Part shown: in pieces, positions 1 to 11,969 of the stretch
Numbering within the stretch: the stretch's first letter is position 1
How the letters are laid out: every line of letters starts with the position of its first letter
Made by a program: the position numbers and the translations under genes
Notes under the pieces: generated by a model
The model's input: only the letters and a program-made list of their open reading frames with translations
Told to the model about the DNA's origin: nothing
The model's database searches: none
Assembly: GCA_026075535.2 (NCBI GenBank)
Contig: AP026542.1
Coordinates: forward strand, 12,276,001 to 12,340,000
DNA: 64,000 nt
Direction: 5' to 3'
DNA from: Tricholoma matsutake
Lineage: Eukaryota > Basidiomycota > Agaricomycetes > Agaricales > Tricholomataceae

Positions 1-795
1 CCACCATGAGCCACAGTATCACTACTGTCACTTGAGGTCTGAGGTTGAGATTCTTGAGGTAAGGAACTGAAGGTCCATGGTGGTGACTCTTGAGATCCCG
101 TGTCGATAACTCCAGGGATTTGGATGACATGGTCGCCAGTTGCATGCCACCCTTTGACCAGAGGAGAAATGTCATTATAGAGTGGGAATGACTCATCGCG
201 CCACCACCCTGCTGTGGGATGTGCCTGTTGTGCATGAGAAGTAGATGGCAGCATAGTGAACATTATACATACCTTGATATATGCCTCCCAAACTCCATCC
301 GTGGCAGTAACTATGTGTGTATCTTCAACCCAGCCCCAACCTGAGAACCCTCAAAGCTCTTTAACCACAATGAAATGACCTTTGAGCTTCAAAAATTAGA
401 TATGATTAGCTGACTGATGGAAACTGTGACTGTGAACTGTTACATACTGTTTGCCAATGACTATTGCAGCTACCTGCAGTCTTTGGAGCTCCACCACTTC
501 ACTTCTCACTGCCCTTGAGTTTATCAGCTGCAGCGGTCCACACAAGAGATTTCCAGCCACTGTCCAATTGGTTGCCAAGGGCTTGCTGCTCAGTCAGCAC
601 TTTGATCAATGTCGCATCATGAGCAGAAGACCAGCATGCATTCTTTGGTGGCTTCTTTGCTTTGGCTTTTGAGGGTTTGGCAGGTTTGAGAATAATCATC
701 AAGGGAGCATTGGGTGTCACAACAGGTGGGGTCTCAGATGGAGTGGGTTGTGCATTCTCCTTGTTGCTATCTGCTTTCGATGGTTTCCTGGCCAT
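1..795 (-). pseudogene. Myb/SANT-like DNA-binding protein, transposon-associated, decayed
   Basis: The first exon begins with an ATG at 795 and has a Lys/Pro-rich head (residues 1-50), then a SANT-like helix set with the motifs ACWSSAHDATLIKVL and DSGWKSLVW. After a stop at 499-501 the same frame continues with SGGAPKTAGSC and crosses an intron (387-447, GTATGT...AAG, in phase). It goes on through VVKEL, a second stop at 351-353, and GFSGWGWVEDTH. A second intron (225-272) leads in phase to a PTAGWWRDESFPLYNDI segment that runs off the window. This layout (SANT head, GGAPKT, GFGW, FPLYDD) is that of Myb/SANT-like proteins common around fungal transposons. Both stops are TGA where CGA (Arg) would fit, as expected from C-to-T change at CG. 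Family call fairly secure; exact function unknown. Confidence 0.72.
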
Positions 796-1309
796 TGTGG
801 CAGTTTAGAAGTGTATAAGAGAGTGAATAGAGTGAATATAGTGTAAGACACATAAGGACTGTGATTATGCATAGATGATGGCAAGATGGGGATGGAAACT
901 TATTGTCACACTAACTGTCACTCTAAATTCGAGATTGAGTGCAGCCAAGCAGGGGTCTCAAAATATTATTGGGTGGATTCAGGATTGAAATTTAGGGCTC
1001 TGATTTGGCTGAAGATTGAGGTACCTCAATTTGATGTTGGTGCAGCTGACCAGGCCCTAAGTCACCTGCAAGCTAGGACTTTGCTTGGACTCTGCTTGGA
1101 TTTTGATCTGACTTTTGTCTTTACAACTCTGAAAATCTTTTTACTGGGACTCTGGGCAGAGTCCGAGGACTGTCCATGGACTCCATGCAGACACTCTGGT
1201 AGGATTCTGCTTGGAGTCCATGGACAGCTAGGAGTATGTGTGGAGTCTGTGCGGATTATGTGGACAGTAAAGTACTGTCATTCCTTACCAAGACTATACT
1301 TGTGCTAGA
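796..1309. repeat. Subterminal-repeat fragment of the 9-bp-TSD element family
   Basis: From about 1060 this stretch holds many GGACTCTGC, GAGTCC and GGACTGTCC words. At 1118 it has GTCTTTACAACTC, like the left terminus of the large elements, and at 1263-1277 GGACAGTAAAGTACTG, like their right terminus. The words match the element at 50477-52583 best. It is probably a tiny deletion derivative or an isolated end. A clear target duplication was not found. No gene is supported. Confidence 0.5.
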
Positions 1310-2240
1310 GGGCCATTGCATTGCATGGCAATTCCAAGTTCTGTAGGGGGCTGGGGGCTTTACCTGCTTAGAGCATACACAGCCACTATTGCAGTGGCCA
1401 GCTGGCTTTGGCTTGGTTTTTGTAGAATCAGGGCCCCACTTCTGGCCATTCCATTTTGATCAATGTTCACAGGCGAAAAAGGGGAGCGGGGTTACTAAAG
1501 GGGCCTGGCAAGGTCCAAAATGGATGAGAATCAAAATAGGCCACTTCAGCAATTACCGCACTAATAGATCAGATGAGACATCCAGCCAGCTCAATCGACA
1601 ATACCTCATCTCAATAAATTGAGAACTCAGAATTACTTATTTATTTAAATTTAATAGTAACCATCCATTCATCCATGGATATCCCCAATGCAATATCCAT
1701 ATCCATATCCATCCATCCATATATCATATCCATGGATGGTCACCTGGATGATGGCCATCCATGGTAGTCCCTACCTACAACTGCTGCAACCCCCTGGTGT
1801 CAAGGAGGATGTGTGCTGAAATGAATGGTCACATTTCCAACATGTGATGTGGTGTGGGTGCGATACCATTGACATGCCAATGGCATGACTGATGGGCTGT
1901 TGGCCAAGGATAAGTGGTGACTGGCAATCCCCAAATTTACTTTGACATTCAGTGCCTTAAATCAAATCAAATATACATACTTATTTTATGTATACACTAT
2001 TTATCAGTAATATTATGACTTTTCAACTTGTCACTTTTGGACTGGCCACCAGGCAAAAAGCAAAAAAAGCTCACCAGCAAATTGCAAAGTTCCTGATGTT
2101 GTTCCTCCTGACATGCTTGCTTCCACTCGCCGAGTCAGCTATTGTTGACTCGCAAGCTCGGGGACTCAATGTTCTACCATGTACATAAAAACCATACAGA
2201 ATAACAGCAATAAGTATAACAGCAGGCATAAGTGCTAGGT
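1310..2240. other. No gene seen; short ATCC-type simple repeat
   Basis: No convincing coding sequence. Around 1660-1765 there is a short imperfect (ATCC)n tract with copies of CCATGGATATCC that forms weak palindromes. The rest is unremarkable and CG-poor. Confidence 0.4.
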
Positions 2241-2285
2241 TTTGGCCTCGATGTCATCTTATCCTCCGTTCTACCTTTGCCTAGA

Positions 2286-2440
2286 TCATCTGCTCGACCT
2301 GCCACTCGATCTTCCACTCGACGTTCTGCTCGACGTTCCTGCTGATGTTCCCCTTGACGTTCCTACTGATATTCCCCTCGATGTTCCTGCTGATGTTCTT
2401 GCTGATGTTCCCCTCGATGTTCTCTTCCTCGACTTGGAAA
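2286..2440 (-). repeat. Degenerate 15-bp tandem repeat coding the Crinkler tail
   Basis: Units related to GACGTTCCTGCTGAT (plus strand) repeat about nine times. Read on the minus strand they give the Gly-Thr-Ser-Arg/Ala tail of the Crinkler protein. Most period changes are multiples of three, so the frame survives. Confidence 0.75.
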
Positions 2441-5400
2441 TGTGTTGAACTTCATCTTGGGCATCACCTTTAGTTCGGACCCGCTTCAAAGACATGGACA
2501 AAGATGATAGCACTGAAGGCATAGCATCACATCTGGTAAGTGAGTTGAGTAGTTGAGCATGGTCCAGGCTGGCGAGAGGATGGTTGTCCTTTAATAATGC
2601 ATTTTGAACCTCCAATGATCGCGAGCCAAAGTTTGCATCTAGTGGGTATGCAGCAACGACACGCAAAACATTGTACCGCGCTCCAGTAAAACAATCCTCT
2701 GCCTTGTTGATGGCTTCAAGCATATCATTGATCTCTTGCTTGGCGGTTGCGCGCGTCTGTAAACAACGGTCAGCAAAGAAGGGAGTGGACTCACTGTACG
2801 CACCAAGCATGAGAAAATTTCGTTGGGGATCAATGATCGAATTGCTTTCGCTAAGACGGCCGCAGCAATGGTATCTAAGTTGCCAGTCAGATAGCATTTG
2901 ACCTGGAACAGTAGAAGTAGCAATCGCCCATCACTGAGGCGTAACCACGCCATGAGGTCGGGACCCGCATTTTGGCCTGGGAGGCACCACCCTGTGTGCA
3001 TCGACTTAATCCATTTCTTCACGTCTTCAGGATCGTCGGCGATAAAGGCGATACCGTTAGATGGCACAACAGGGTCCCCATTAGGGATATCGAAATCCTG
3101 GAGAGTGTCACCATTCCCCCGCGTCACAATTGAAGCAGACTGACGCGCCCAAGGCGGAATTTCCCCGTGGAATTGGAAAACCTGATCCAACCGGGCGCCT
3201 TGTCGAAAGAGACGAGTGCAAGCTAAGAGGACGGCCTCTTCAAACGCTACCCCTTTATTAACCTGCATGCGATCTCGAATAAATTTGTCGGGTGTAAGCC
3301 CTTCTGTTTCAAAATAGCGCAAGACGCTCATAAGAGCCAACGGCTCTTCAACGATGATATCGGGTCCTTCACCCATGAAGCGAGCAAGGCCGAATTCTAT
3401 GAGGTCTTGTCGTTCCGCGTACCACATAGGATATTCTCCTCTGGTTATAAAGTTGTATATCGAGCTTGATAGTACGTTTAGTAATCCTTCCACTGCGCGA
3501 CAATCAACGGAAACCTAACTCGATGAGTACAAAAACGGACAGACCTCGAGCAATTTTCTCCCAAGCAAAACCCTGGACCTTGGATGGCTTGACGTCACTT
3601 TCGGTGGCCAAAAGCGAGCCCTCACCATCGATCGGGGTATATTTGGTGTAAGCGTGGACGTATGCATCAAGTAATTTATGGGGGGAACTTGGGCATGCAG
3701 TCGTCCACTCTCCGCCTATCAGTTCCTCGAGATACCTGGCGGTAAATCGGTGACTTCCCAACGTAGATTAGATTTGCCCCACTACATTAACATCACTCAC
3801 CGGCCGCGCAGCCACTCGAACATCCGAGAGACAAGACTAGTGCCAGATTCTGAAAGAAGGAAAGACGGTGGAAGATATCGAGATATATACGACAACTGGA
3901 TACCCGGGTTCTTGAAGTCGCCGGTGTTGCGAACTACATCCCATTGGTCCGGAACTTTGCCTACGCCCGACGCCAAGACGGTTTGGAAAAGGTCAAGTGA
4001 AAAGCCAGTGCCGGATACGATGAATTTAATACACCTTTCGGTGCTGACACGACTCCACCCACGAACTACTGGACGGAGGACAGGCTGACGAATTGTGGCA
4101 CTCGCATCCGCAAAAGCGCCCATGTATCGTTGGCCGGCAACCTGACCTTCATCAAGGATGTAGAAGAAATTGTCGTGACCAATTGCTGACCCTAGGACTG
4201 CCGTGGGCCCGGTGACGTCCAGCAAATCCAGCAGCGTCTGCAGGGACGCCCCCGCCAGACAGGAATTCACGAAAGCTAAAAAAGGGTCCTTGCCATCGAC
4301 TACTACGAGGGGAAGTAGTTGAAAGATTAGCCAATCGTGTTTTATGTTGTTGGGCAAAAGTCCTCCATTTTGCTTTTGGGCTGCTTCGATGAAGGTGCGG
4401 AACACCATCCACCGCGCCAGCAGCACTTTGTAGATCCGATTGAAGGCGATCTTCTCGTTCTTCTCGTTAGCGTCCATAACGTCCTCTGGTGCACGATCCT
4501 TGAAGATATTGTCGACCCACCCATCAGTGGTCGACATCCTTTCGATCATGAACTCCAGGTCTTGGGCGCCGATCCCATTAGTGTCCCGCGCGGAAACAAA
4601 ATAAAAGCCCCAATGCTTGCAGAGGCCCCCGAAGAGAAGTCGGGTCTTCCCCGCGCCAGAGGTATTACATAGAATACTGGAATGTCGTCAGCAAGATCGA
4701 AAAGCCGGTACCAGGGGGACCTCACCGATGTCTCTCACCGCTGAAAAGGTTGTCTACGTGAGGATTCGAGTCTTTGCCGAGGTCGTGCAAAAGAAGGTTA
4801 GGTATGTTATCTTTGATGGTCGGAATGGCAATGTCATGGTAGAACTTGCGGGTTGACTGGTCGACGGTCTCGGGTGGTTCCCATAATGGTAGATGAGGGT
4901 CGGCAAGAAACACTTCGATCTTGGGGCGAAGGTTCTCGAGAAACTTGTTAATGGATGCCTTGACAGTGGAGATACACATTGGCGGTGACACTGGGCAAGC
5001 ACGGGATTCTGGCCAGGCGGGTTGTCTAGGGGTGCGAAGGATGTCAACTGAAAATCGGAAAGCGAGGTCAGTATAAGGACGATGATGAGATGAGTGGTTG
5101 ATACTCACCGTCTGGGAATGGTGTCATCGCCCATGGGAAAAGCAACGCGGTCATGAGGGCAATTAGAACGGTAAGTGATTTTGGGCAAGAAACTATCAGC
5201 AGTATTCAGCCATGGAAAAACACCCTCACTCACCGGCATCCGGTTTCCGTACAATGATATGTAAACGATCGAGGGGAGGTTGATCTGGGAAGACGGTTAA
5301 GACGCTATCCCCAGGGTCTAGTTCTTCCCCAGATTCCCTAATAGACGCGACACGGCCGGGCAGAGTCTGTTTCGGTTTCAGATTGATAGAAATCCCCTCT

Positions 5401-5659
5401 TTGGGCTGCAAAGATGACAAGTAAGCCATATAATCTGACATCGCGAATCTTCGATAGCACGCACCTTCCAGAGTACTAGGCTGTGGGCATCAACGCCGGC
5501 TAATGAACCATCTTTTCGCTTCTCTTGTATTTTCTCCTTCAGGTGGCCAACGTTGAATTTCGGATTGTGCCACAATGAACCTTGAACATTCACTGGAAAC
5601 GCCTCGGATTCGCCTTCGATGATGCAATGAAGCTGAAGATCGTCATCGCCGAGGTCCAT
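2286..5659 (-). CDS. Crinkler (CRN)-type protein: ubiquitin-like header, P-loop NTPase, PD-(D/E)xK nuclease-like domain
   Basis: An eight-exon model keeps one frame throughout: 5659-5465, 5405-5234, 5192-5109, 5047-4726, 4676-3801, 3753-3545, 3492-2804, 2756-2286, predicting 1005 residues. All introns are GT-AG, 41-61 bp except one of 86 bp. Residues 1 to about 121 look like the Crinkler N-terminal ubiquitin-like fold (VLWK at the exon 1/2 junction, LHIIVRKP near its end). A Walker A (SGAGKT, 264-269) follows, and a Walker B-like ILDE near 431-434. Exon 7 has a nuclease-like set: FEE (about 704), PD (about 797-798) and QVK (816-818). The C-terminus is a Ser/Arg/Thr/Gly repeat tail after KSRKR, possibly a nuclear signal. 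Crinkler-RHS-type effectors are known with this domain order and are thought to act in nuclei of the host or of rival cells; the role here is inferred. No stop or frameshift was found, unlike almost everything nearby. Confidence 0.85.
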
Positions 5660-6580
5660 AGTGGCCTCCGCTTGGTCAGATGTGGACGAGTGTGGGGAAA
5701 GGGTGTTGGCGTCCTTGGCTGGAGGCTGTGTTGGTCTCAAGCAATACGACACCTTTGGAAAACAGATCACATCAGTAAAGTGAGTGCGTGCCGAGTGTGT
5801 TCACTCACTTCATGACTTTTAATTTCTCTTGCTCCTCACGTCACCTGGTGGAAACACATGGTGTCGACGGGGGGTCTCTACTGGCAGTATGCTATGTTCC
5901 ACGAGGCGCGTCGAGAGTTGTCACGACGCGTCGCCCAGATTTTTTGTTACATTCCCATGTAAATCCTATATTATTGGCCAATACACATGTTTTCTCCCTA
6001 GAACCTTAGTTCCACTAGTTTACTGCACTGTTTGATGTCATACCGTCTTGATTCACCCCACTGAATGCTTAAACTTCGAAACTTCTTGCTTAAGCTGGAG
6101 TACATGTGATGTGGGTGTCATGTGATCTGTTTTCTAAAGGGTCGTATTGCAGGTGTTCTGTGTTGGGTTTGCTGATGCGTTATCGCCTTTTCTTGCCCGA
6201 TGGAGAAAGCTACTTACGGTATCAACGACCTTACTTTTCATAACGTACACGAGAGAATGCTTGTAAGGGGAAGGTTATCTAGAAGCAAACCTGGGGGTGA
6301 CCTTCACGACGTGACGAGTACAATCGACTGGGACGAACGCTCGTGAACAATGTTTGTGTGAGTCAGCTGACCTGTGCGCAGTGTTTGGTCTGCTTATATA
6401 ATGAAGAGTCGTTTCGGTAGCAATCCATGTTTCAAGGGCAACAACTCGCCGACAGGTCGAGCCCGAGTCTTCATCGTGTACGACCCGGTCCTCGAGCATG
6501 AGTGAACGCTATTAGTATTCACCAGGTTCTTCGCAACACGTGATTTTCGGGAAACACATGCTCAACAAGAATGACACCTA
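5660..6580. other. Upstream region of the Crinkler gene, no gene assigned
   Basis: This roughly 0.9 kb lies upstream of the Crinkler start and should hold its promoter. It still contains many CG dinucleotides, like the gene itself. Small open frames (for example 6275-6499 minus) have no recognisable motifs and are left unassigned. Confidence 0.4.
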
Positions 6581-6582
6581 AA

Positions 6583-6775
6583 AAAGGGCAAGATGGCTCA
6601 ATGGTTAACTCCATCATCTCATGTCAGGGGGACATACCCTTGCACTCTTGGTTCAAACCCTGATCCCTCCAAAGAGTTTAGTGGGTATTGCTGAAAGACA
6701 GTGGAAGTGGAGTCCCCACTACTGTTAATACATAATTGTAAGTCTGGCCCCACAGACTCATGACATTACGACAAG
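6583..6775 (+). repeat. tRNA-derived SINE-like sequence
   Basis: An A-box-like TGGCTCAATGGTTAACTCC starts at 6594 and a B-box GGTTCAAACCC at 6650, the spacing of a tRNA-type RNA polymerase III promoter. No full cloverleaf can be folded, because the acceptor strands do not pair. A non-tRNA body follows to about 6775. Its 3' boundary is a guess. Confidence 0.55.
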
Positions 6776-6784
6776 TTAATTTAC

Positions 6785-7440
6785 CTATGCCGCTATTACA
6801 CACTTCCATGGTGCTGGCACACCACACACATCACTGGCACAACCACCCTTGCTGCTGACACAGCCACCAGTGATAGCACAGCCACCTATGGCACATAAAC
6901 AACTCACCAACACCAGACATACCAATGTCTGTGTTACATTACTACTAGTGATGTGCAGGGCCTGGCTTGGTCACAGGCCTGTCACAGGCCCTGGAAAGCC
7001 CAAACGCTCTGGCAGTGGCAACTCCTGCTAGACAGAAAAAGTAAAACCATATTTAGGCTTGTTTATTGATGCTGATGATGAATTCGGAAGAAAATCTTAA
7101 AAATACCAAACATGGAAATTTTAAATCAATATTTCTCAATATTTGGTTTTGGATTCGGACTCAGCCAATCAGCCTGATTCAGAATTTGTCACATTTTGGA
7201 CTAGCTGGTGACCATGGCTGCATCACAGCAGTTGGGCTTTTGCAGGCTTTGTCACACACAGGCTTTGTCACAGGCCAGGCCCTGCACATCACTAATTACT
7301 ACACCACCATTACACACTTCCATGGTGCCAGCACAGCCACACACATTGCCGACACAACCACCCTTGCCACTGGTGATAGCATAGCCACCTATGGCACATA
7401 AACAACTCACCAACACCAGATATACCAATGTCTGTGTTAC
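6785..7440. repeat. Direct repeat of about 150 bp, split by a MITE
   Basis: The block 6790-6945 (from ATTACACACTTCCATGG to CAATGTCTGTGTTAC) recurs at 7303-7440 with few changes. A weaker third copy lies at 7465-7550. The MITE at 6946-7294 sits exactly between the first two copies. Confidence 0.75.
6946..7294. mobile_element. hAT-type MITE with 8-bp target duplication
   Basis: Terminal inverted repeats begin TAGTGATGTGCAGGGCCTGG and end with the complement. They are flanked by the perfect 8-bp duplication ATTACTAC (6938-6945 and 7295-7302). Length 349 bp, with no coding capacity. An 8-bp duplication and TAG-type ends fit the hAT superfamily. It must be mobilised in trans. Confidence 0.85.
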
Positions 7441-7560
7441 AGTGAGTTATGGCCACTCTACACAGCCAACACACTCCCACAGTGCTGACACAGCCACACA
7501 CATTGCTGACACAATCACCCTTGCCACCGGCACAGCCACTGGCGAATACAGCAACAACAA

Positions 7561-7645
7561 CCGGTGACATGCATCCTGGCAACAGCACCATACATCCTGG
7601 CAACAGCACCATACATCCTGGCAATGGCACCATACATCCTTATTA
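7561..7645. repeat. 21-bp tandem repeat
   Basis: About four copies of a 21-bp unit resembling CATCCTGGCAACAGCACCATA. The last copy is diverged. Open frames across it on both strands are repeat artefacts. Confidence 0.8.
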
Positions 7646-7849
7646 CTCTTCTATCCACATCCAGCAGTGCCGACATTATCCTATTGATGTGGTACCTTCC
7701 TATTATGTGACTACGCCCAATGCAGCCTTCCCAAATCACACACTATGCTTGATGTGGCATTTTACTTACACAGTCGATCTTTTTCTTATATATTACTTAT
7801 CTTTATTCCTTAACCTTCGTTCCTACTTCCATGCAATGAAGGTATAGTA

Positions 7850-9960
7850 ACTTCTTATTGTTTTATTTGTAGTAACTTATGGTTCCTGCTTCCATGCAAC
7901 GAAGATAAATTGATCCTTTCTTTTAGTAAACCTAAGTCTATGCCAAACTCAGCATCCTTCCAATAATGGTCAAGGGGGTGGTGGAATGGGAATTCCGAAC
8001 TGCAGTTAGGGGAGGGGGGGGGGTCCTGCCAGAGGCTGAAAAAAAAATTGTACTGTGGTATATACAATACTGATAGGCATCATTGAGCCACCAAATAGGT
8101 TCTATTACAGTTCTATGGACTTGTAAACTATCCAGAATGCTTTGTTTGGCCATGAATCACTTAGAATGGGTGTCAAATAGTTTTCTAACTCATATAAACA
8201 GATAGATTTACTGCAAATATATGTCATATCAACCCAATCCATGCTTGGCCCCCAATTCAATGTGGCTGGCTGCCACACCTTAATCTCCGGTCTACTGCCT
8301 AATCTCTCATGCTTTCAGCACCATGCCCTGGAGCTCAGCCATGACTGTTTCCCCTCACTAGGCAACCTTGCTCCCCACAATCCCACATGTGACATGGTGC
8401 CTGGTAGATAATTCATGGACTTCATCTTGTTAACTGATTTTGTATGAGTTCCGTGGGTTGTGGTACACGCAACATCGACTTGATGCCAGTATTTGGAGAT
8501 TATGACACTTAAGCATTTGGACAATGTTACCAATGTTACCACAGTGTAAAATACAACAGGATTTGGAATCTGGCAAGAGGAAGGAATTGGCAGTGCTTAG
8601 GGGACCAAGCTAGGACAGTTAGCTGGGGGAAGTCACTTGTAGTTGAGGGAGATGCCAGTGATGCGTCATCAGCAAGGTTTGAGCATGATAACACACTTTC
8701 TGATTGAATACAGATCATCCTCTGAATGGCAGCATGCAGGACATAGCAATGTTGAATCCAAAATCATAGCTAGCATAGTAGGAAGCACAAGGGCTGCACT
8801 AGGAAGTCAATACTATAGTTGGTGATGAAAATTTTTGTGAAAATTGCTTGGGAAAAATCATTGCATATGATGGGAAATTACCATATATGGCAGGAAGGGG
8901 GGAGGAGGGGTTGATGGAGGTCATGAAATAAAAAAGGTGAGTGGATGTCGGTTTTTCCTGTTCTGCCACCCACTTGATAATAGTGTGCATAAAAGCATTC
9001 TCTTTGGCCAGTGTCCTCCTAGATGTGCATCTTATGCATAGTCAGAGTTGACCATGGGCTTCAGGCTCAAACTGGTTACCAAAAAACAAAAACAAAAAAA
9101 GAATGACACCTAAAACTACAAACAAGCCAGATCACACACAGAACGGGCCTAAATGACAAATGATGATAGATGCTAGTTATGTTTTTCTATATATGTTTTT
9201 TCCTTGTTCTTTCAACTAACAGTCTTCCATTGTTTTCAGTTATAAACATGTTTGCTCATGGAGTGCAGCAACCCAAGCTCAACCCCTCCCCAGACATGTC
9301 ATGTGACTTGATGCATGGACACAAAACAATCAATGCATCATCAAACAAAGTTTTGACACATATTTGACATTTGTTAGGATAATTTTAAGCACTTATAAGC
9401 CAGCAATGGGTATTACAATCCTAATGTGTTTGATTTTTTGCTGTTATTTTTTGTGTGCTACTCTCGAGAAGTGTGGCAAATGGCTAAGCTGATCAATTTC
9501 AAAAAAAAAATGCAAGTGATCTGTATAGCCAGTGAAGAGCTGGTCAATTGAAAACCTAACTTTCCCACTTAGTGTTGGCAGAAGACCTGCCAGTGTTCAG
9601 AGAGATGTATATGCTCAAATATTCTCAGAATTTTATCTATTTTATTTAGAGTGATATTGAATTCTTTTTTCAAAATTGATAGGCTTAGCCATTTGAAACA
9701 CTAACATCGTTGAGTACAGACTCAGACTCAAATTTCATCAACAGAGCCAATTGAGGAAATTAACCATGATAAAAAAAAGCAGCAAGGGAAATAATTAAAC
9801 TGTTAGTCATTCCATGCATGAATGAATTATAAATGTGATTTGAAGACCAAAAAGTACACTGTCAACGAATTGAATTCTCAACCCTTAGCCACAGCATTCT
9901 ATGAATATTGCAAATACCACTAAGCTACACTGCCTTATTATATTGTACCTTCTCCTGAAA
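7850..9960. other. No gene recognised
   Basis: Only short scattered frames without motifs. One short segment (9262-9305, AACCCCTCCCCAGACATGTC) recurs inverted at 10022-10060. An element boundary could not be fixed from this. The region is CG-poor, A/T-rich in parts, and probably old transposon debris. Confidence 0.4.
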
Positions 9961-10351
9961 TATGTTGGCTAATTTATAGGAGGCACAATCTCTCATTGAT
10001 TTTAGATTTTGGTGCTTTCTCAGGCCAGTCATGTGACATGTCTGGGGAGGGGTTGAGCTGGGCTGGCTCACCCCGCAATGACAACAGAGGATCAGGTTCA
10101 ATGGAATCACCTAGGACTACTTTGACCTTCAATCCATCGCTAAGGATAATTACAGCAGCCACAGGGTCACCTTCCATGTGTTGAATCTTTGTGCAATCAA
10201 GGCCCATAGTCTGCCTGAAAAACTGAGTAGAGACCAGGGCAGGCTTGGTAGCCTGTCAGGAGGAGCAGGACTACATGGTATGTCACCAGGAAGAGGTTGG
10301 CGAATTAACAACGAGGTGGGTCAAGTATGCAGGGATTGAGAAACATGCACA

Positions 10352-10859
10352 GTGAAAATGCCCTGTACTTCACCTTGGCTGTGGGTTGTTGTTCAGAGGG
10401 AAACCAGGGCAATTTGTGATTGTGTTTTAAAGCAGAATAGCCCAACTAGGGCCTGGGGAGATGGTATTGGAGAAGTGGCTCAGTTGCTTCTTTGTCCAAG
10501 GCAAGGGTGGAGAATCTTAGATCATCAGTCTGAAGGCAGCTATGCTATGGCTTGAAGGTTTTTCTGCCATCTTCAGAGTCATTCATGACATTTTCGAGGC
10601 TGGAAAGATTCCTTCTCTGATTGCACTTCTTGAGGCCCTGCACAAACTCCCAAAGGACAAACTGAAACTGGTTCAAGCCTATGAAAAAAGTACAGAAATT
10701 GAATCTGCCCTTGAAGCATTGGTCAGAAGGGCAAAAGAGGATTGGGAATGGGAATTTAAGGATATCCACTGTGATTCAGACATGGGGTGGGATGCACTTC
10801 CTGTATGTGCAAAGCATGACTTTGACTGGAGCTTGGCAAGAGATATGCTTGTTGGATAA
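10352..10859 (+). pseudogene. Unrecognised coding fragment
   Basis: The frame from 10542 to 10859 encodes 105 residues with an acidic, helix-prone composition (for example LVRRAKEDWEWEF) and looks more protein-like than neighbouring frames. An overlapping frame lies just upstream (10352-10555). No family is recognised. It may be a fragment of a captured gene. Confidence 0.3.
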
Positions 10860-11154
10860 TCACAATGTTAGGCAAATTGTCTTGTTCATATGTCAATGGT
10901 TTATCCTATCTAGTTCAATCACCTTTGGTGCAGAATCTGATGTTTGCTGGCTGCAGACAGCAAAGAAGAAGAAATCTGGATCCTCTTGCAAGTGATGATC
11001 GACCATATGTTAAGGGTGAAGCCTCAACCACTCAATCTAGTTGATGTCATTCCATGAGGTGCTTCCTTGATGGGTTGTTTGGCACTAGTCTTACTCGGGG
11101 CATCCGATGTAAGATGGGTAGTGCACTCTAGCAGGTCTTCTGTGTAGAGTCGTC

Positions 11155-11245
11155 GGGGTTCATGCACTAAGGGGCTTCCTTAGTGGTTTTGAGTAAGTTC
11201 ACATACTAAGGGGCTTCCTTAGTAGTTTTGAGTAAGTTCATGAGT
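11155..11245. repeat. 44-bp tandem duplication
   Basis: Two near-identical copies of a unit containing CTAAGGGGCTTCCTTAGT, itself a hairpin, followed by TTTTGAGTAAGTTCA. Confidence 0.7.
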
Positions 11246-11279
11246 TTGCAGGTTAAGCATGTAGATTGCCTAGATCTAA

Positions 11280-11425
11280 ACTAAGGACATCCCTACTACA
11301 AGTCGCAGTACTTATACTAGGAGGGAGGTCCTTATCATCCAATCAGAAAGGTAGATGTGTATCAAGTAAGAATGGAAACAATAGGCCACATGCCTAGCAT
11401 GAGGTGTCTGATGTCTATTTCTATC
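11280..11425. repeat. Fragment of a dispersed repeat also found at 29.9 and 30.7 kb
   Basis: Words such as CATCCAATCAGAAAGG and CATGCCTAGCATGAGG occur here and again on both sides of the solo LTR at 30007-30690. The locus at 30 kb is therefore the same repeat with an LTR inserted in it. Possibly an LTR of another retroelement; the ends are not defined. Confidence 0.5.
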
Positions 11426-11458
11426 TGTATTCTGCTTTGGACAACTATAGTCCTCCAG

Positions 11459-11815
11459 TCACCCAGACCTGGGTGACCTGTATGTTTTGCCTGTTTTGGA
11501 GGTGTTCCTGACTGCATTTTGATGGTGAAAAGTGACTAGGCTGTTTCTAGGACTATTTCTGTTTGTTTGGGTGGTTTACATTTGTTTGATTCTGTTTGAA
11601 GCTGTCAGGAATCCTGCAGGATTCCTTGGGTGATGATCACCCAGACCTGGGTGATCTGTATGTTTTGCTTGTTTTGGAGGTGTTCCTGACTACTTTTTGA
11701 TGGTGAAAGGTGACTAGGCTGTTTCTAGGACTATTTTTGTTTGTTTGTGTGGTTTACATGTGTTTGCTTCTGCTTGAAGCTGTCAGGAATCCTGTAGGAT
11801 TCCTTGGGTGACAAT
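11459..11815. repeat. 177-bp tandem duplication
   Basis: Two adjacent copies of a unit starting CACCCAGACCTGGGTGA and containing GGTGTTCCTGACT, CTAGGCTGTTTCTAGGAC and AGGAATCCTG. They are about 90% alike by eye. Each copy holds two short palindromes, CACCCAGACCTGGGTG and GGAATCCTGCAGGATTCC. Confidence 0.85.
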
Positions 11816-11969
11816 CACCCAGGTGTCGGGTGATGTGTATGCTTGGTCACAGTGTGATCCTGGGGTGATCATGGTGAGCCCAGGGTGATTTCCCCCATGT
11901 GTGATTCCATTTTTGGTGGACCTCAAATTCCTGGCAGTTTGTTTCTTCAAAACAAATATGAAAAATTTT

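Noticed and set aside
2242..2448. Plus-strand ORF with LDVPLDVPADV repeats
   Set aside because: It is the complement of the Crinkler tail repeat and ends inside the gene.
10020..10184. Inverted repeat with 9262-9305 as a transposon end pair
   Set aside because: Only about 45 bp match, no termini or target duplication could be set.
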